A stretch of 64,000 nucleotides of DNA from Candidatus Flexicrinis affinis. Its GTDB lineage: Bacteria; Chloroflexota; Anaerolineae; Aggregatilineales; Phototrophicaceae. How positions within the stretch are numbered: position 1 is the stretch's first letter; each line of letters starts with the position of its first letter. Where the stretch lies: positions 372,001 through 436,000 of the forward strand of contig JADJWE010000004.1 of NCBI GenBank assembly GCA_016716525.1. The letters are read 5' to 3'. This document shows, in pieces, positions 16,486 through 26,010 of this stretch. The position numbers and the translations under genes are program-made. The notes beneath the pieces were generated by a model that ran no database searches, was not told the DNA's origin, and saw nothing but the letters and a program-made list of their open reading frames with translations.

Positions 16486-19009
16486 TCAGTCAGGGAGGGT
16501 AGAAGGAGGGTGGAAGGAGGGAGAGTCGAGGATGGCGTGCAGTTCAGCCTCGAGTTCGTCGAGGGATTTTCGGCGAGCGGCCTCGGCGATTTCTTCGTAT
16601 CGCGCGTCGCCGAGCAGATGCCGACACTGGTCGAGTTCACTGTCGATCATTCGCTGCTCCACTAAGAGCAACTGGTTGAAGATAGGTTCTATGCGAACAA
16701 TCGTCAGCAGTCGTGCAGCCTGTTCCGGCAGCTCCGCACGCAGCAAAAATGCACCGCCGGCACGAAGCCGAACGTGCTTGTCGATATGCCCATCGATGTC
16801 GAAGGGGCGCGCAAGGTTGAGGTAGTCGGCTGCCTTCGCAAGGTCTCCATCCGCAGTGTATGCCATGGCAGAGGCAGCGAGTGACGTGAGCTCAAGCGGC
16901 AGCATACCCATGTAGCGCGAAGTTCTCAGCATTTCAGCAGCATAATGCTTCGCGCTGTCGATATGCCCGGTCTGCAGCGCAAGGACGAACAACCCATATT
17001 CGCTCCAGATGACGCGCTCTCGGATACCTATCCGCTGCGACGCATCGAGCGCCATCTCAAACCAATGCCGTGCAACCTCGACATCACCGTCTGCTTGCGC
17101 CAAGTGGGCAATATGGTTGTACGTATGCGACAACGTGAACAAGTCGTTCGGATGACCCAGTCGCCTCGCGCGATTGATCCACGACCGTGCTTCGTCTTGG
17201 CGGCCAAGTGCGTACAGGGTGTGCGAATAGCGGTTAGCAATGATCGTCATCATCCACGTGTCGGCCGCACGTTCGGCGAGTTCGTACGCCTCTTCGCACA
17301 CGGCACACTCTGCCTCGAGATCGCCCCGCAGAGCAGAGTTCAGGTAGTTAATAAGCGCGAGAGGCGCATACTGCTCGGCAGCAAGGCGGCGAAACATCTC
17401 AATCGCGCGGAGTGCGGCATGCGCCTGATTGGTCCGGTCATAGCTGTAGCCGTAGATCTCGGCACGCGCAGTTAGAACCCGAGCGAGTTCGACGCTGTCC
17501 GCGCCTCCTAAGGCCTCAATGGACGCATCCAACAGCCTCGCGCCGTCTTCCAAGTATCCCCGGATGGTGAAGTAGTTCCACACCTCGGTAAACGGTCGGA
17601 TCGCCTCCGGCGTCGCGATCTTTATCGCCGCCTCGAACGCACGCACCATGTTGTCGTACTCGTGGTCGAGGTGGTCGAGCGCGTTTAGCTGGTCGTCCCG
17701 CAGCGCATGCGACCACCTGTCGGTGTATGCGGCAAAGTGGATACGATGGGCATCGCGGACACTCGCCGCCTGACCGCTGGATTCCAGCGCCTCCTCCGCG
17801 TACTGGCGCAGCAACTCATGGATACTCAGTCGGCCAGTCTGCGCGTCGCGCCAGAGCAGCGCCTTGCCGACCAGCGACGCGATAACAGGCCGGCCTACGC
17901 CGGTCACCCAGCGCGGCCTCCTGTGTACACCCGCCGCGAAAGACCGACATCGCGGCGAACGCACTGCGCTCCGGTTCGGTCAGCCGCGCCCACGTCGACT
18001 CGAATACGGCACGAATACTGCGCATGCGCTCCGGTATGTCGCGGGCGTCGGTATAGAGGACATCGGCGCTGCGTTCGATTTCCGCCGCAATTTCGGCCGG
18101 CGTCATCACGCTGACCCACGCGGCGGCTAGTTCGATCGCCAGCGGCATACCCTGCACGAGGCGGCAGACGCGCGCGATTTCTTCGGGCGGTGCAGCGAAA
18201 CGCGCGTCGGCGCGCTGTGCCGACTGCACGAACAGCTGCATCGCGCCGTATTCTCTTTGTTCGTGGTCGCCCGCGGCCTCTGGAAAATCGAGACCGCCGA
18301 GCGGATAGACCGTCTCGGCGCTCAGGTTGAGCCGTTCGCGCGATGTCACCAGCACCTTGAGGGCGGGCGCGGCCTTCAGCAGCTCGACCACCGAGTCGGC
18401 CGCATCGAGCACGTGTTCGAAATTGTCCAGCACGAGCATGAGGTGCTTATTGGAGAGGAAGTCGCACAACTGCTGCAGCGGCGTGCGTCCATCCTGCATC
18501 GCAGGGCAGCGCACAGCCGCTATGATGTGCGTGAGTACGGAATCGGCGGCCGAGACGGGGGCCAGCGTGACGAAGTACACGCCGTCCCGAAACACCCTCA
18601 ACGCGTGCTGTGCGACGGCAAGCGCAAGCCGCGACTTGCCCATACCGCCCGGAGCAGCGACCGTGAGCAGCCGACTGTCGGGATCGGACATCCAGTGACT
18701 GAGCGTTTCCAGATCTCCGATGCGGCCGATGAATGGAGTTAACGCGGTCGGCAGGTTGTGGGGCGGAGTGTCGTGATCGAGCGGCGCCTCGAACAGTCCA
18801 AGCGCACTGGCGCGCTCGGCCGCCTGTTTGCGATTCTCGACGCCGAGCTTCTGGAAGATTTGCCGGTTGTACCACTTGACGGTGGTGGGACTGAGGTGAA
18901 GGCGTGCAGCAATCTCGCGGTCGGAGAGGTCTTCGCCGAGAAGCGCGAGGATTTCCCGTTCGCGGTCGTTCAGCGAATCGAATACGTTGGAAGTGCGACC
19001 TGTTGGCAT
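16486..19009 (-). pseudogene. HTH-NB-ARC-TPR STAND regulator, frameshifted copy
   Basis: N-terminal part 19009 to about 17910: LuxR HTH (about 12-72), Walker A APGGMGKS (119-126), Walker B LMLVLDN (190-196) and GMPLAIELAAAW. The TPR half continues in another frame from about 17910 to 16486. Against the neighbouring copy, GGTCACCC at 17901 replaces GTCACCTGA at 20461, a net loss of two bases that shifts the frame just after CTQEAAL. No slippery heptamer is present, so programmed frameshifting is unlikely. GGGAGGT precedes the ATG at 19009. If read across the shift it would be about 840 residues, like the intact copy. It is either a recent pseudogene or an assembly error in a near-identical stretch. 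Confidence 0.75.
17720..18130 (-). repeat. 411-bp segment nearly identical to 20278-20690
   Basis: This segment of the frameshifted STAND gene covers the end of the ATPase region and the start of the TPR part. It matches the neighbouring copy base for base except at the indel near 17907 and one substitution (C here, A at 20591). Sequences on either side diverge quickly, which suggests gene conversion or recent recombination rather than whole-gene duplication. Confidence 0.8.
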
Positions 19010-19033
19010 CGACCTCCCTCGGCTGTCTTTCTC

Positions 19034-19061
19034 ATTATGTCGAATCTACCGAATCGTGCAA
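19034..19061 (-). promoter_or_regulatory. Promoter of the frameshifted STAND gene
   Basis: Minus strand TTGCAC (19056-19061), 16 bp, CATAAT (19034-19039). It matches the promoter of the intact paralogue. The -35 abuts the stop codon of the upstream gene (19062-19064), so each paralogue seems to carry its own promoter. Confidence 0.6.
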
Positions 19062-21569
19062 CTACTGCACGAACGGCGGTGAGTTCAGAATCGCGTACAG
19101 TTCGGCGTGCAGTTGTTCGAGCGACTTCTTGCTTGCGGCTGTGGCGATTTCCTCGTATCGCGCATCACCGAGCTGGTTGCGGCATGTCTCAAGCCCGGCG
19201 CTGACGCGACTATGATCTAGCGCGGTCAGCTGTGCGTATTCTGGCTGGTTCCGTACAACGGACAGTATTCCAGTCGCCTCACGCGCGAAACCGGCAAGCG
19301 CAATCAGCACGCCGCCGGACTGCAATCGGGTGACCATACTCAACGTGCTGTCGTAGCGTGCATTGGCTGCTTCACGCATGTACTCCGCAGCCTCTTCGAA
19401 CGCGCCGAGTTCGCCACAGGCATCAGCGACCGCGAGGAGACACGCACACACCAGATCGGGCGCTCCAACCGAGCGCGCATTCTTAAGGAAATCCAGCGCA
19501 TATCGTTTTGCGCTCGCCCCATCGTTGGAACGCAGCGACATCTCATACAGCCGGTAGAGAGACCAGAAAACAAAGTGACGGAAGCCGATGTGGGTTGCGA
19601 GTCCAACCGTCTCCTCGAAGAACCGGCGTGCCGCAACCAGATTCGCTTCGGCAAGCGCCTGATGACTTAACGCATAGGCGGCATGACATTGAAGCCATGG
19701 ATTCCGTAACTGCTGTGCCAACCTATGTGATTGCGCTGTCCACTCTCTGGCCTCATCGATTCGATTGAGGTCGCGCAATCTGAATCCGACAATCTGGGAT
19801 GAATAAGCCACTTCAAATATGTCACCGCAACTTTCCGCAATACGCACGGCTTCAAGCGTCACTTCGAGCTGTCCAGCGGCATTGCCTCGCATTGTCTTGC
19901 CGAACTCGGCCAGTGCCGCGGGAAGCTCGCACGTCTCGTCGATAGCACGAAGCACTGCAATTGCCCGCGTAGCGTGAACTCTATGGGTGTCGGAGTCATA
20001 AAGATAGTAGGCAAGCGCCGCGCGGCCGTAAAGCAACCTTCCGAGAGCGATGCTGTCGCGCCCATCCATTGCCGTGATCACAGCGTCAAGTAAACGTGCA
20101 CCATCATGAAGACGGCTTCGGATCGCGAAGTACTTACAAAACCCCGTAAACGGCAGAATCGCCTCGGGCGTCGCGATGTCGGTTGCCGCTTCGAACGCAC
20201 GCACGATGTTGTCGTACTCTTGGTCGAGGTGGTTTAGCGCGTTGAGTTGGTCGTCGCGCAGAGCCAGCGACCATTTGTCGGTGTATGCGGCAAAGTGGAT
20301 ACGATGGGCATCGCGGACACTCGCCGCCTGACCGCTGGATTCCAGCGCCTCCTCCGCGTACTGGCGCAGCAACTCATGGATACTCAGTCGGCCAGTCTGC
20401 GCGTCGCGCCAGAGCAGCGCCTTGCCGACCAGCGACGCGATAACAGGCCGGCCTACGCCGGTCACCTGAAGCGCGGCCTCCTGTGTACACCCGCCGCGAA
20501 AGACCGACATCGCGGCGAACGCACTGCGCTCCGGTTCGGTCAGCCGCGCCCACGTCGACTCGAATACGGCACGAATACTGCGCATGCGCTACGGTATGTC
20601 GCGGGCGTCGGTATAGAGGACATCGGCGCTGCGTTCGATTTCCGCCGCAATTTCGGCCGGCGTCATCACGCTGACCCACGCGGCGGCTAGCTCGATCGCC
20701 AGCGGCATGCCCTGTACCAGACGGCAGATGTACGCGATGTCTTCATCGTGGCCTGCAAAGTGCGGGTCTGCGCGCTGGGCCGACTGCACGAACAACTGCA
20801 CCGCGCCGTATTCGCCGAGGTCGCTCTCGGTGCCGGTCGTAGGGTATTGCAGGCCGCTGATGGGATAGACAGTCTCGACGCTGAGGTTGAGGCGTTCGCG
20901 CGACGTGACCAGCACCTTGAGGGCGGGCCCGGCTTGAAGCATCGCCGTCACGAGGTCTGCCGCATCGAGCAGATGCTCGAAGTTGTCTAGCACGAGCAGG
21001 AGGCGCTTGTTGGAGAGATAATCGCAGATTTGCTGCAATACGGATCGCTCGCTCGCAATTCGTGGTACGCCAACTTGCGCTGCGACTGCGCCGACGACAT
21101 CATCCGGTTTCGTGATGGGGGCCATTGGGACGAAGAACACGCCGTCAGGGAAACGGGTCAGTGCCCGTTGTGCCGCCGCAATGGCAAGGCGCGACTTGCC
21201 CATGCCACCGGGTGCGGTGACAGTGAGTAAGCGGTTGGATGGATCGGTGGTCCATCGGCCAAGCCAGTCCAGTTCGTCGACGCGACCAATGAATGGAGTT
21301 AACGCGGTCGGCAGGTTGTGGGGCGAAGCGTCGTGATCGGGCGGCGCCTCGAGCAAGCCGAGCGCACTGGCGCGCTCGGCCGCCTGTTTGCGACTTTCGA
21401 CGCCGAGCTTTTGGAAGATCTGCCGGTTGTACCACTTGACGGTGGTGGGACTCAGGTGAAGACGCGCCGCAATCTCGCGGTCGGAGAGGTCCTGTTCCAG
21501 CAGCGACAGGATCTCTAGCTCGCGTGGGTGAAGCGGCTCAATCGGCGTGCGCATATCGGCGGCGGTCAT
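19062..21569 (-). pseudogene. HTH-NB-ARC-TPR STAND regulator with an in-frame stop
   Basis: N-terminal part 21569-20589 (326 residues): LuxR HTH (LHPRELEILSLLEQDLSDREIA), Walker A APGGMGKS, Walker B LLLVLDN and GMPLAIELAAAW. A TAG at 20589-20591 interrupts it. The same frame reopens at 20585 (MRSIRAVFESTWARL) and runs through the TPR half to 19062. The neighbouring copy has GAG (Glu) at this codon, so a single G-to-T change made the stop. A restart at the Met at 20585 could give separate ATPase and TPR proteins, but no good RBS is seen. GGAGGA precedes the ATG at 21569. Total length without the stop would be about 835 residues. Confidence 0.75.
20278..20690 (-). repeat. 413-bp segment nearly identical to 17720-18130
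   Basis: Partner of the 17720-18130 segment. It carries the intact version of the indel site (GTCACCTGA at 20461) but has the stop-making base at 20591. Between them, the two copies hold every base needed for one intact gene. Confidence 0.8.
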
Positions 21570-21756
21570 AGAGTCATCCTCCGCACCTACTACATATTGT
21601 CGCCAAATGAGGTGGGTTTACAACCTGCTGCGGATTCCAGCATCATGTGCCACGTGTCGCATCCGATTGTGACGCGTATCACTTGGCAAGGCCCATGCGT
21701 CCACGTATCATAGGCGCGTCAACGCCCATTTTTGGTAGAGTGCAGGACGAAACCCC

Positions 21757-22227
21757 ATGAGCGACATCACCGCCCCGACAGCCCCTACCGGCCTCCGTGC
21801 CGTATTCGCCCGCTTCACCTTTTTGCATCTTGCGTGGGTGCAGGCCGCGGTCGCGATGGCCGGCAGCTTGTATTTCAGCGAGATCGCCCGCTATGTGCCG
21901 TGCAGCTTGTGCTGGTATCAGCGCATCGCCATGTACCCGCTGGTGGCGATCCTCGGCGTTGGCATTTTGCGCCGCGACCCCAAAGTGAAGTGGTACGCGC
22001 TGCCGCTGAGCATCATTGGGATGGGCATTTCGCTGTTCCACTCGGCCATGCAGTACGGTCTGATTCCGGCGACCGCGTGCTCGGCGGTCGAGTCGACGAG
22101 CTGCACCATCGGTTGGCTGAACTGGCTCGGCTTCATCGAGATTCCGCTGCTGGCGTTTGTCGCCTTCGCCGTGATCACCCTGTCACTGTTCCTGTATCAG
22201 CCGGCGGTTGCTGCGGATGAGGCGTAA
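21757..22227 (+). CDS. DsbB-family disulfide bond formation protein
   Basis: 156 residues with four membrane spans. DsbB/BdbC proteins reoxidise the thiol oxidase DsbA, passing electrons to quinone. Seen: the first Cys pair CSLC after ARYVP, followed by WYQRIAMYP, which is the family signature, and a second pair (TACSAVESTSC) in the next loop. It is in the inner membrane with both loops outside. The stop overlaps the start of the cytochrome c gene, so the two are translationally linked. No DsbA is seen in the window. Confidence 0.9.
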   Translation: MSDITAPTAPTGLRAVFARFTFLHLAWVQAAVAMAGSLYFSEIARYVPCSLCWYQRIAMYPLVAILGVGILRRDPKVKWYALPLSIIGMGISLFHSAMQYGLIPATACSAVESTSCTIGWLNWLGFIEIPLLAFVAFAVITLSLFLYQPAVAADEA

Positions 22228-22687
22228 GCTCGTCATCTTCGCCATCGGGTTGGCCGTGACAGCATCGCTCGTAGGCTGCCGGCCCTCCCTCGCAGAAATT
22301 CACCAGACGGAGACCGCCGCGCCGACACGGACACCGCGCTTCACGCCCGGGCCGCGCACGCCCACGCCCATCCCGCCGACCGACGTGCCGATCCCGCCCG
22401 AACAGCGTGGCGAAATCCTGTTTCGCGGGCAGGGCGCGTGCCTGAGCTGTCATACCGTTGACGGCAGCGAGAACCCCAACGGCCCGTCGGCAGTCGGCAT
22501 GGTCGAGCGGATTCAGGCGCGTGAGCCCGACGCGGACATCCGCGAGCTGCTGCGACACGCGATTGTCGATACCAACGCGTTCATTTTGGAGCCGTACCGG
22601 GGCGATCTGATGCCGACCAATTTCGGCGAGATCTTCACCGACGAACAGCTCAACGACATCATCACGTACATCCTGTCGATTCAGTAG
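22217..22687 (+). CDS. c-type cytochrome lipoprotein
   Basis: 156 residues. The lipoprotein signal peptide ends in a lipobox (SLVGC, Cys about 20), so the protein is anchored by lipid outside the membrane. A Thr/Pro-rich linker (TRTPRFTPGPRTPTPIPP) leads to one haem domain with CLSCH (haem c site), and LMPTNFG supplies the likely axial Met. ATG at 22217 overlaps the DsbB gene by 11 bases. It would carry electrons at the outer face of the membrane; pairing with DsbB hints at shared expression for exported redox proteins. Confidence 0.85.
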   Translation: MRRKLVIFAIGLAVTASLVGCRPSLAEIHQTETAAPTRTPRFTPGPRTPTPIPPTDVPIPPEQRGEILFRGQGACLSCHTVDGSENPNGPSAVGMVERIQAREPDADIRELLRHAIVDTNAFILEPYRGDLMPTNFGEIFTDEQLNDIITYILSIQ

Positions 22688-22752
22688 GCGGCCGATTTAG
22701 CCTCAGTGACGGTCGTTGAGGCCGACGGGGTGGCGGTGAGAGGACAGGCTGC

Positions 22753-22777
22753 GGGCAACCCAGCGGGTCGCCCCTAC
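22753..22777 (-). repeat. REP hairpin, minus orientation
   Basis: On the minus strand: GTAGGGGCGACCC, loop, GGGTTGCCC. It has the GTAGGG head plus a stem with one mismatch. It lies between convergent genes (cytochrome c, ends 22687; sugar transferase, ends 22879). A CAGTTGTCAG-type short repeat is near 22845. Confidence 0.6.
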
Positions 22778-22878
22778 ATGGCTTTCTGTGTGCTCAGTGC
22801 CCTCTACGGTTCAATCATTTGGCACGGACGTGCCGCGACTTTTCCTGACGACTGACGTCTGGAAACTGTGCACTTCCC

Positions 22879-24378
22879 TCAGTACGCGTTGGGGCTGCTG
22901 CGGGTAATGGTCTGCCATGCCGTGCGGATGATGATCTTGGTGTCCAGCCACAGCGACCAGTTCTCGACGTACCACAGGTCGTAAGCGGTGCGGTCGCTGA
23001 TCGACGTGTCGCCGCGCAAGCCGTTGACCTGCGCCCATCCGGTGAGGCCGGCCTTCTCGCGGTGACGTTCCATATAACGCGGGATTTGCTCGCGGAACTT
23101 CATGACCCACTCGGGGCGTTCGGGGCGCGGGCCGACGATGCTCATGTGGCCGAGCAGAATGTTGATGAGCTGCGGCATTTCGTCCCAGTTGGTGCGCCGC
23201 ATGAAACGGCCGATGTTGGTCACGCGCGGGTCGTTCTCTACAGTCCAGCCCGGGCCGCTGGCCTCGGCGTCGATGCGCATCGAGCGGAACTTGATCATCG
23301 GGAATGGGCGGCCATCGAGACCCATGCGGGGTTGTGTGTAGAACACGTCGCCCTTCGAGTCGCGTTTGATCAGAAACGCGGTCAGCAGCAAGAACGGCGA
23401 CAGCAGGATCAAGCCCGCAACCGCCCCAACGATGTCCATCGCACGCTTTGCGCTCAACTTCCAACCACGCATGGCGATGTCGCGCACGGTCAGCAGCGGC
23501 GTACCGCCGAGGTCGTCGACGTTCAGATCGCCGGCCATGTACGCGAAGATGTCCGGCAGTACCTTGATGTCGACGCGCCCGCGCTGGCACCGGACGACGA
23601 GATCGGGCACTTCCTGCCGCCGTCCATCCGGCAGCGCGATGATGACCTGCTCAATCTGGTACTTGTCGATGATCGTGGGAAGGTCGTCGTAGGTACCGAG
23701 GAACGGGACGCCGGGCGTCTTTTCGCGCGGGTCGGCTTCGCGGTCGACCGCGCCGACCAGGTTATACCCCAGCTCGGGCCGGTGGTGGATACTGTGCATC
23801 AGGTCGCCAGCCGTCTTGCTGCTTCCCACGACGAGCAGGTTGTCGGCGGTGATCTTCGCGCGGCGCAGCCGGTTGATGACCTGCCGGTGGAGTTCGCGCC
23901 CGACCACAACGAGGACCAGACTGTACAGCCACACGTAGAGGAACATCGTGCGCGGATAATCGACTTCCAGCAGCGTGTTTCGCAAGAACAGGTCTTGGAT
24001 GCCGCTGACCAGAACCGTGCCGAGCGTGACGACGCCGACCACGTTGCGCGCCATGTCGAAGCGGCTGAACGTTCGCCGTTGATGATACAGCCGCACGCTG
24101 TAGAACATCAGCAGGATCACGATCAAGTTGAGCGCGAGTATCGGCAGGTAGCGGTCGAACGTCGGGAACAGGTCGGGGTTCGTATCGAGTGTGAGCCGGC
24201 GCGTTTCATAGCCGAGCAGGAAGCCGATCGACAGCGCTGCGCCGTCCAGAACGACCAGCAGCGCCGACAGGACTCGTTTGATGCGCGCCGACTGCTGCGT
24301 GTTGACGACGCGCGGCGTACCACCGTTGGGCCAGCGCGGGAGCGAAGGCGGCTTGAAGATCGGGGCGGGCGCGCTCAT
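22879..24378 (-). CDS. Undecaprenyl-phosphate sugar phosphotransferase (WcaJ-type)
   Basis: 499 residues. The N-terminal half has about four membrane spans and a CoA-binding-like Rossmann part (NLLVVGSSKTAGDLM). A further membrane segment (AVAGLILLSPFLLLTAFLI) leads to the catalytic bacterial sugar transferase domain: KRDSKGDVFYTQPRMGLDGRPFPMIKFRSM, NDPRVTNIGRFMRRTNWDEMPQLINILLGHMSIVGPRPE. It transfers a sugar-1-phosphate to undecaprenyl phosphate, the first step in exopolysaccharide or O-antigen assembly. The start at 24378 overlaps the stop of the upstream glycosyltransferase by ATGA, so they are translationally coupled. Confidence 0.9.
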   Translation of the reverse strand: MSAPAPIFKPPSLPRWPNGGTPRVVNTQQSARIKRVLSALLVVLDGAALSIGFLLGYETRRLTLDTNPDLFPTFDRYLPILALNLIVILLMFYSVRLYHQRRTFSRFDMARNVVGVVTLGTVLVSGIQDLFLRNTLLEVDYPRTMFLYVWLYSLVLVVVGRELHRQVINRLRRAKITADNLLVVGSSKTAGDLMHSIHHRPELGYNLVGAVDREADPREKTPGVPFLGTYDDLPTIIDKYQIEQVIIALPDGRRQEVPDLVVRCQRGRVDIKVLPDIFAYMAGDLNVDDLGGTPLLTVRDIAMRGWKLSAKRAMDIVGAVAGLILLSPFLLLTAFLIKRDSKGDVFYTQPRMGLDGRPFPMIKFRSMRIDAEASGPGWTVENDPRVTNIGRFMRRTNWDEMPQLINILLGHMSIVGPRPERPEWVMKFREQIPRYMERHREKAGLTGWAQVNGLRGDTSISDRTAYDLWYVENWSLWLDTKIIIRTAWQTITRSSPNAY

Positions 24379-25334
24379 CGCAGCGCCTCCGGTTCCGGTT
24401 CGGGTGAAATGGCTGGCAGGGGGTGCGGCGTCGGGACCAGCGGCGACGGTGTGCGAACTTCGCGCAAGAGCGGTGACCCGCCTTTGGCAGCCACCGCCGC
24501 CAACACGAGCAGATGCACCGGCAGCGCGGTCTGCCGCCGGAAGTGTTTGCGGTAGAAGATCAGCATCGCACGGTAGAACTCGAATTTGGCCTTCGCGCTG
24601 CGCCGGCCCACGGTACCCTTGAGGTGCAGCAGATGATGCGCGCCAACGTACATCACGCGCCAGCCAGCCTGCTTGGCGCGGAAGCACCAGTCGAGGTCTT
24701 CGCCGTACATGAAGAATGTCTCGTCCATCAGGCCGATCTGTGTCAGGCACTCGCGCCGGACGAGCGTGAACGCGCCGACGACCGAGTCGACGTCATACGT
24801 CCCGAGCGGGTCTTTGAACGTGAGGTTATAGCGCGCGAACCGCGGGCTGTCGGGAAAGCGCTTGGCGAGGCCGCTGAAGTGGGTAAAGGCGACCCACGGT
24901 GTCGGAAAGCTGCGCCGGCACGCCAGATCGAGCGACCCGTCGGCTTGCAGCAGGCGCGGCCCGCTGATTCCGACATCCGGGTTGGCGTCCATGAACTGCA
25001 CCATCGCCGGCAGCGTGCCGGGTGGCGTTTCGGTGTCCGGATTGAGCAGCAGCACGTAACGCGGCGCGTCGGCCGATACGCCATCCTCGCGGAAGCCCAA
25101 CCAGCGCAAACCGTGGTTGTTGGCGATGCTGAACCCGCCGTTGGTGTCGCTGGCGATGACGTGCGCCTGCGGGAATTCGCGCTGGACCATGCCGACACTG
25201 TCGTCCGGCGAGGCGTTGTCGACCACGACGACGCGGATCGACAAGTCGCCGGTGTTTTCGAACAGAGTGTGCAGCGCCCGCCGCAGTTGGTCGACGGTGT
25301 TGTAATTGACGATGACGATACCGAGGTCGGTCAT
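24375..25334 (-). CDS. Family 2 glycosyltransferase
   Basis: 319 residues, WbbL/rhamnosyltransferase-like GT-A fold. Seen: VIVNYNTVDQLRRAL at the N-terminus, VVVDNASPDDS (nucleotide-binding Asp), LLLNPDTETP (the DxD-like metal motif), and GAFTLVRRECLTQIGLMDETFFMYGEDLDW (acceptor region with the general base). It acts at the cytoplasmic face, building a lipid-linked glycan. It precedes the initiating transferase in a two-gene operon with a 4-bp overlap. Confidence 0.9.
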   Translation of the reverse strand: MTDLGIVIVNYNTVDQLRRALHTLFENTGDLSIRVVVVDNASPDDSVGMVQREFPQAHVIASDTNGGFSIANNHGLRWLGFREDGVSADAPRYVLLLNPDTETPPGTLPAMVQFMDANPDVGISGPRLLQADGSLDLACRRSFPTPWVAFTHFSGLAKRFPDSPRFARYNLTFKDPLGTYDVDSVVGAFTLVRRECLTQIGLMDETFFMYGEDLDWCFRAKQAGWRVMYVGAHHLLHLKGTVGRRSAKAKFEFYRAMLIFYRKHFRRQTALPVHLLVLAAVAAKGGSPLLREVRTPSPLVPTPHPLPAISPEPEPEALR

Positions 25335-25468
25335 AAACGCGTGCAGATGGCGGCCGTGTGTGCGAAATTATAGCACAGCGCCTTAGCGTGCCCTGCAAGT
25401 GACGCCCGCCCTACGGCTCGATGTTACGGTATTGGAATGACGCCCTACCTCAATCGGAGCATCCCGAC

Positions 25469-25912
25469 ATGACCGAGACAACCCGCTGCGCAGAGTGCGG
25501 CACGATCCTTGCCGAGGGCGTGGCCTGCGCCGATCACTTCCATCAGATGCTGGCGTGGGAGCAGATGTACGGCTTAGGGCAAGCCCATCACCTGCTGGTC
25601 GCCAGCTATCACGCACAGCATCCGAGCTTACTCTCACGCGAGGGGTTGGCGGCGATGCACGATCTGCTGCGGCGGTTCGTGATCGACGGCGAGGCACCGT
25701 CAGACGTGCGGCGCACGATGCGCGACGATGTGGCATCGGGCAACCGCAATTACCCGATTACGGCGCGGCCCGGCAATGTCGGCGCGTATGCGACTCGCCC
25801 GCCGTGGACGATGTCCGCCGGGGACGTGGTGGCCGGCGGCATCGGCGACTTTATCGAAAACGTCGAACGATGGGCGGCATCGATCGTCGAGGCGCTCGCC
25901 AAACCTGACTAA
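25469..25912 (+). CDS. DUF5946 family protein
   Basis: 147 residues. Seen: a CAECG zinc-like pair near the N-terminus, then CADHFHQMLAWEQMYG, HHLLVASYHAQHPSLLS, a helical segment, and PWTMSAGDVVAGG near the C-terminus. This layout fits DUF5946. The several His and Cys suggest a metal site. No function is known. The start at 25469 removes a non-conserved 16-residue extension. It stands alone between convergent or divergent genes. Confidence 0.75.
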   Translation: MTETTRCAECGTILAEGVACADHFHQMLAWEQMYGLGQAHHLLVASYHAQHPSLLSREGLAAMHDLLRRFVIDGEAPSDVRRTMRDDVASGNRNYPITARPGNVGAYATRPPWTMSAGDVVAGGIGDFIENVERWAASIVEALAKPD

Positions 25913-26010
25913 CCTCACCCGCTGTTTGTGTCCTGTGTCGGCTGACGTCATACGGCCGACGGGTATAATGGATGCATGTCTTACTTACGGCTAAAGAGGT
26001 TAGATCACCG

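Noticed and set aside
17816..17964. Programmed frameshift in the STAND copy
   Set aside because: No slippery heptamer at the break, and the neighbour copy shows a simple two-base difference.
20589..20591. TAG as pyrrolysine or read-through codon
   Set aside because: The paralogue has GAG at the same codon, and no pyl genes or special context are seen; a point mutation is simpler.
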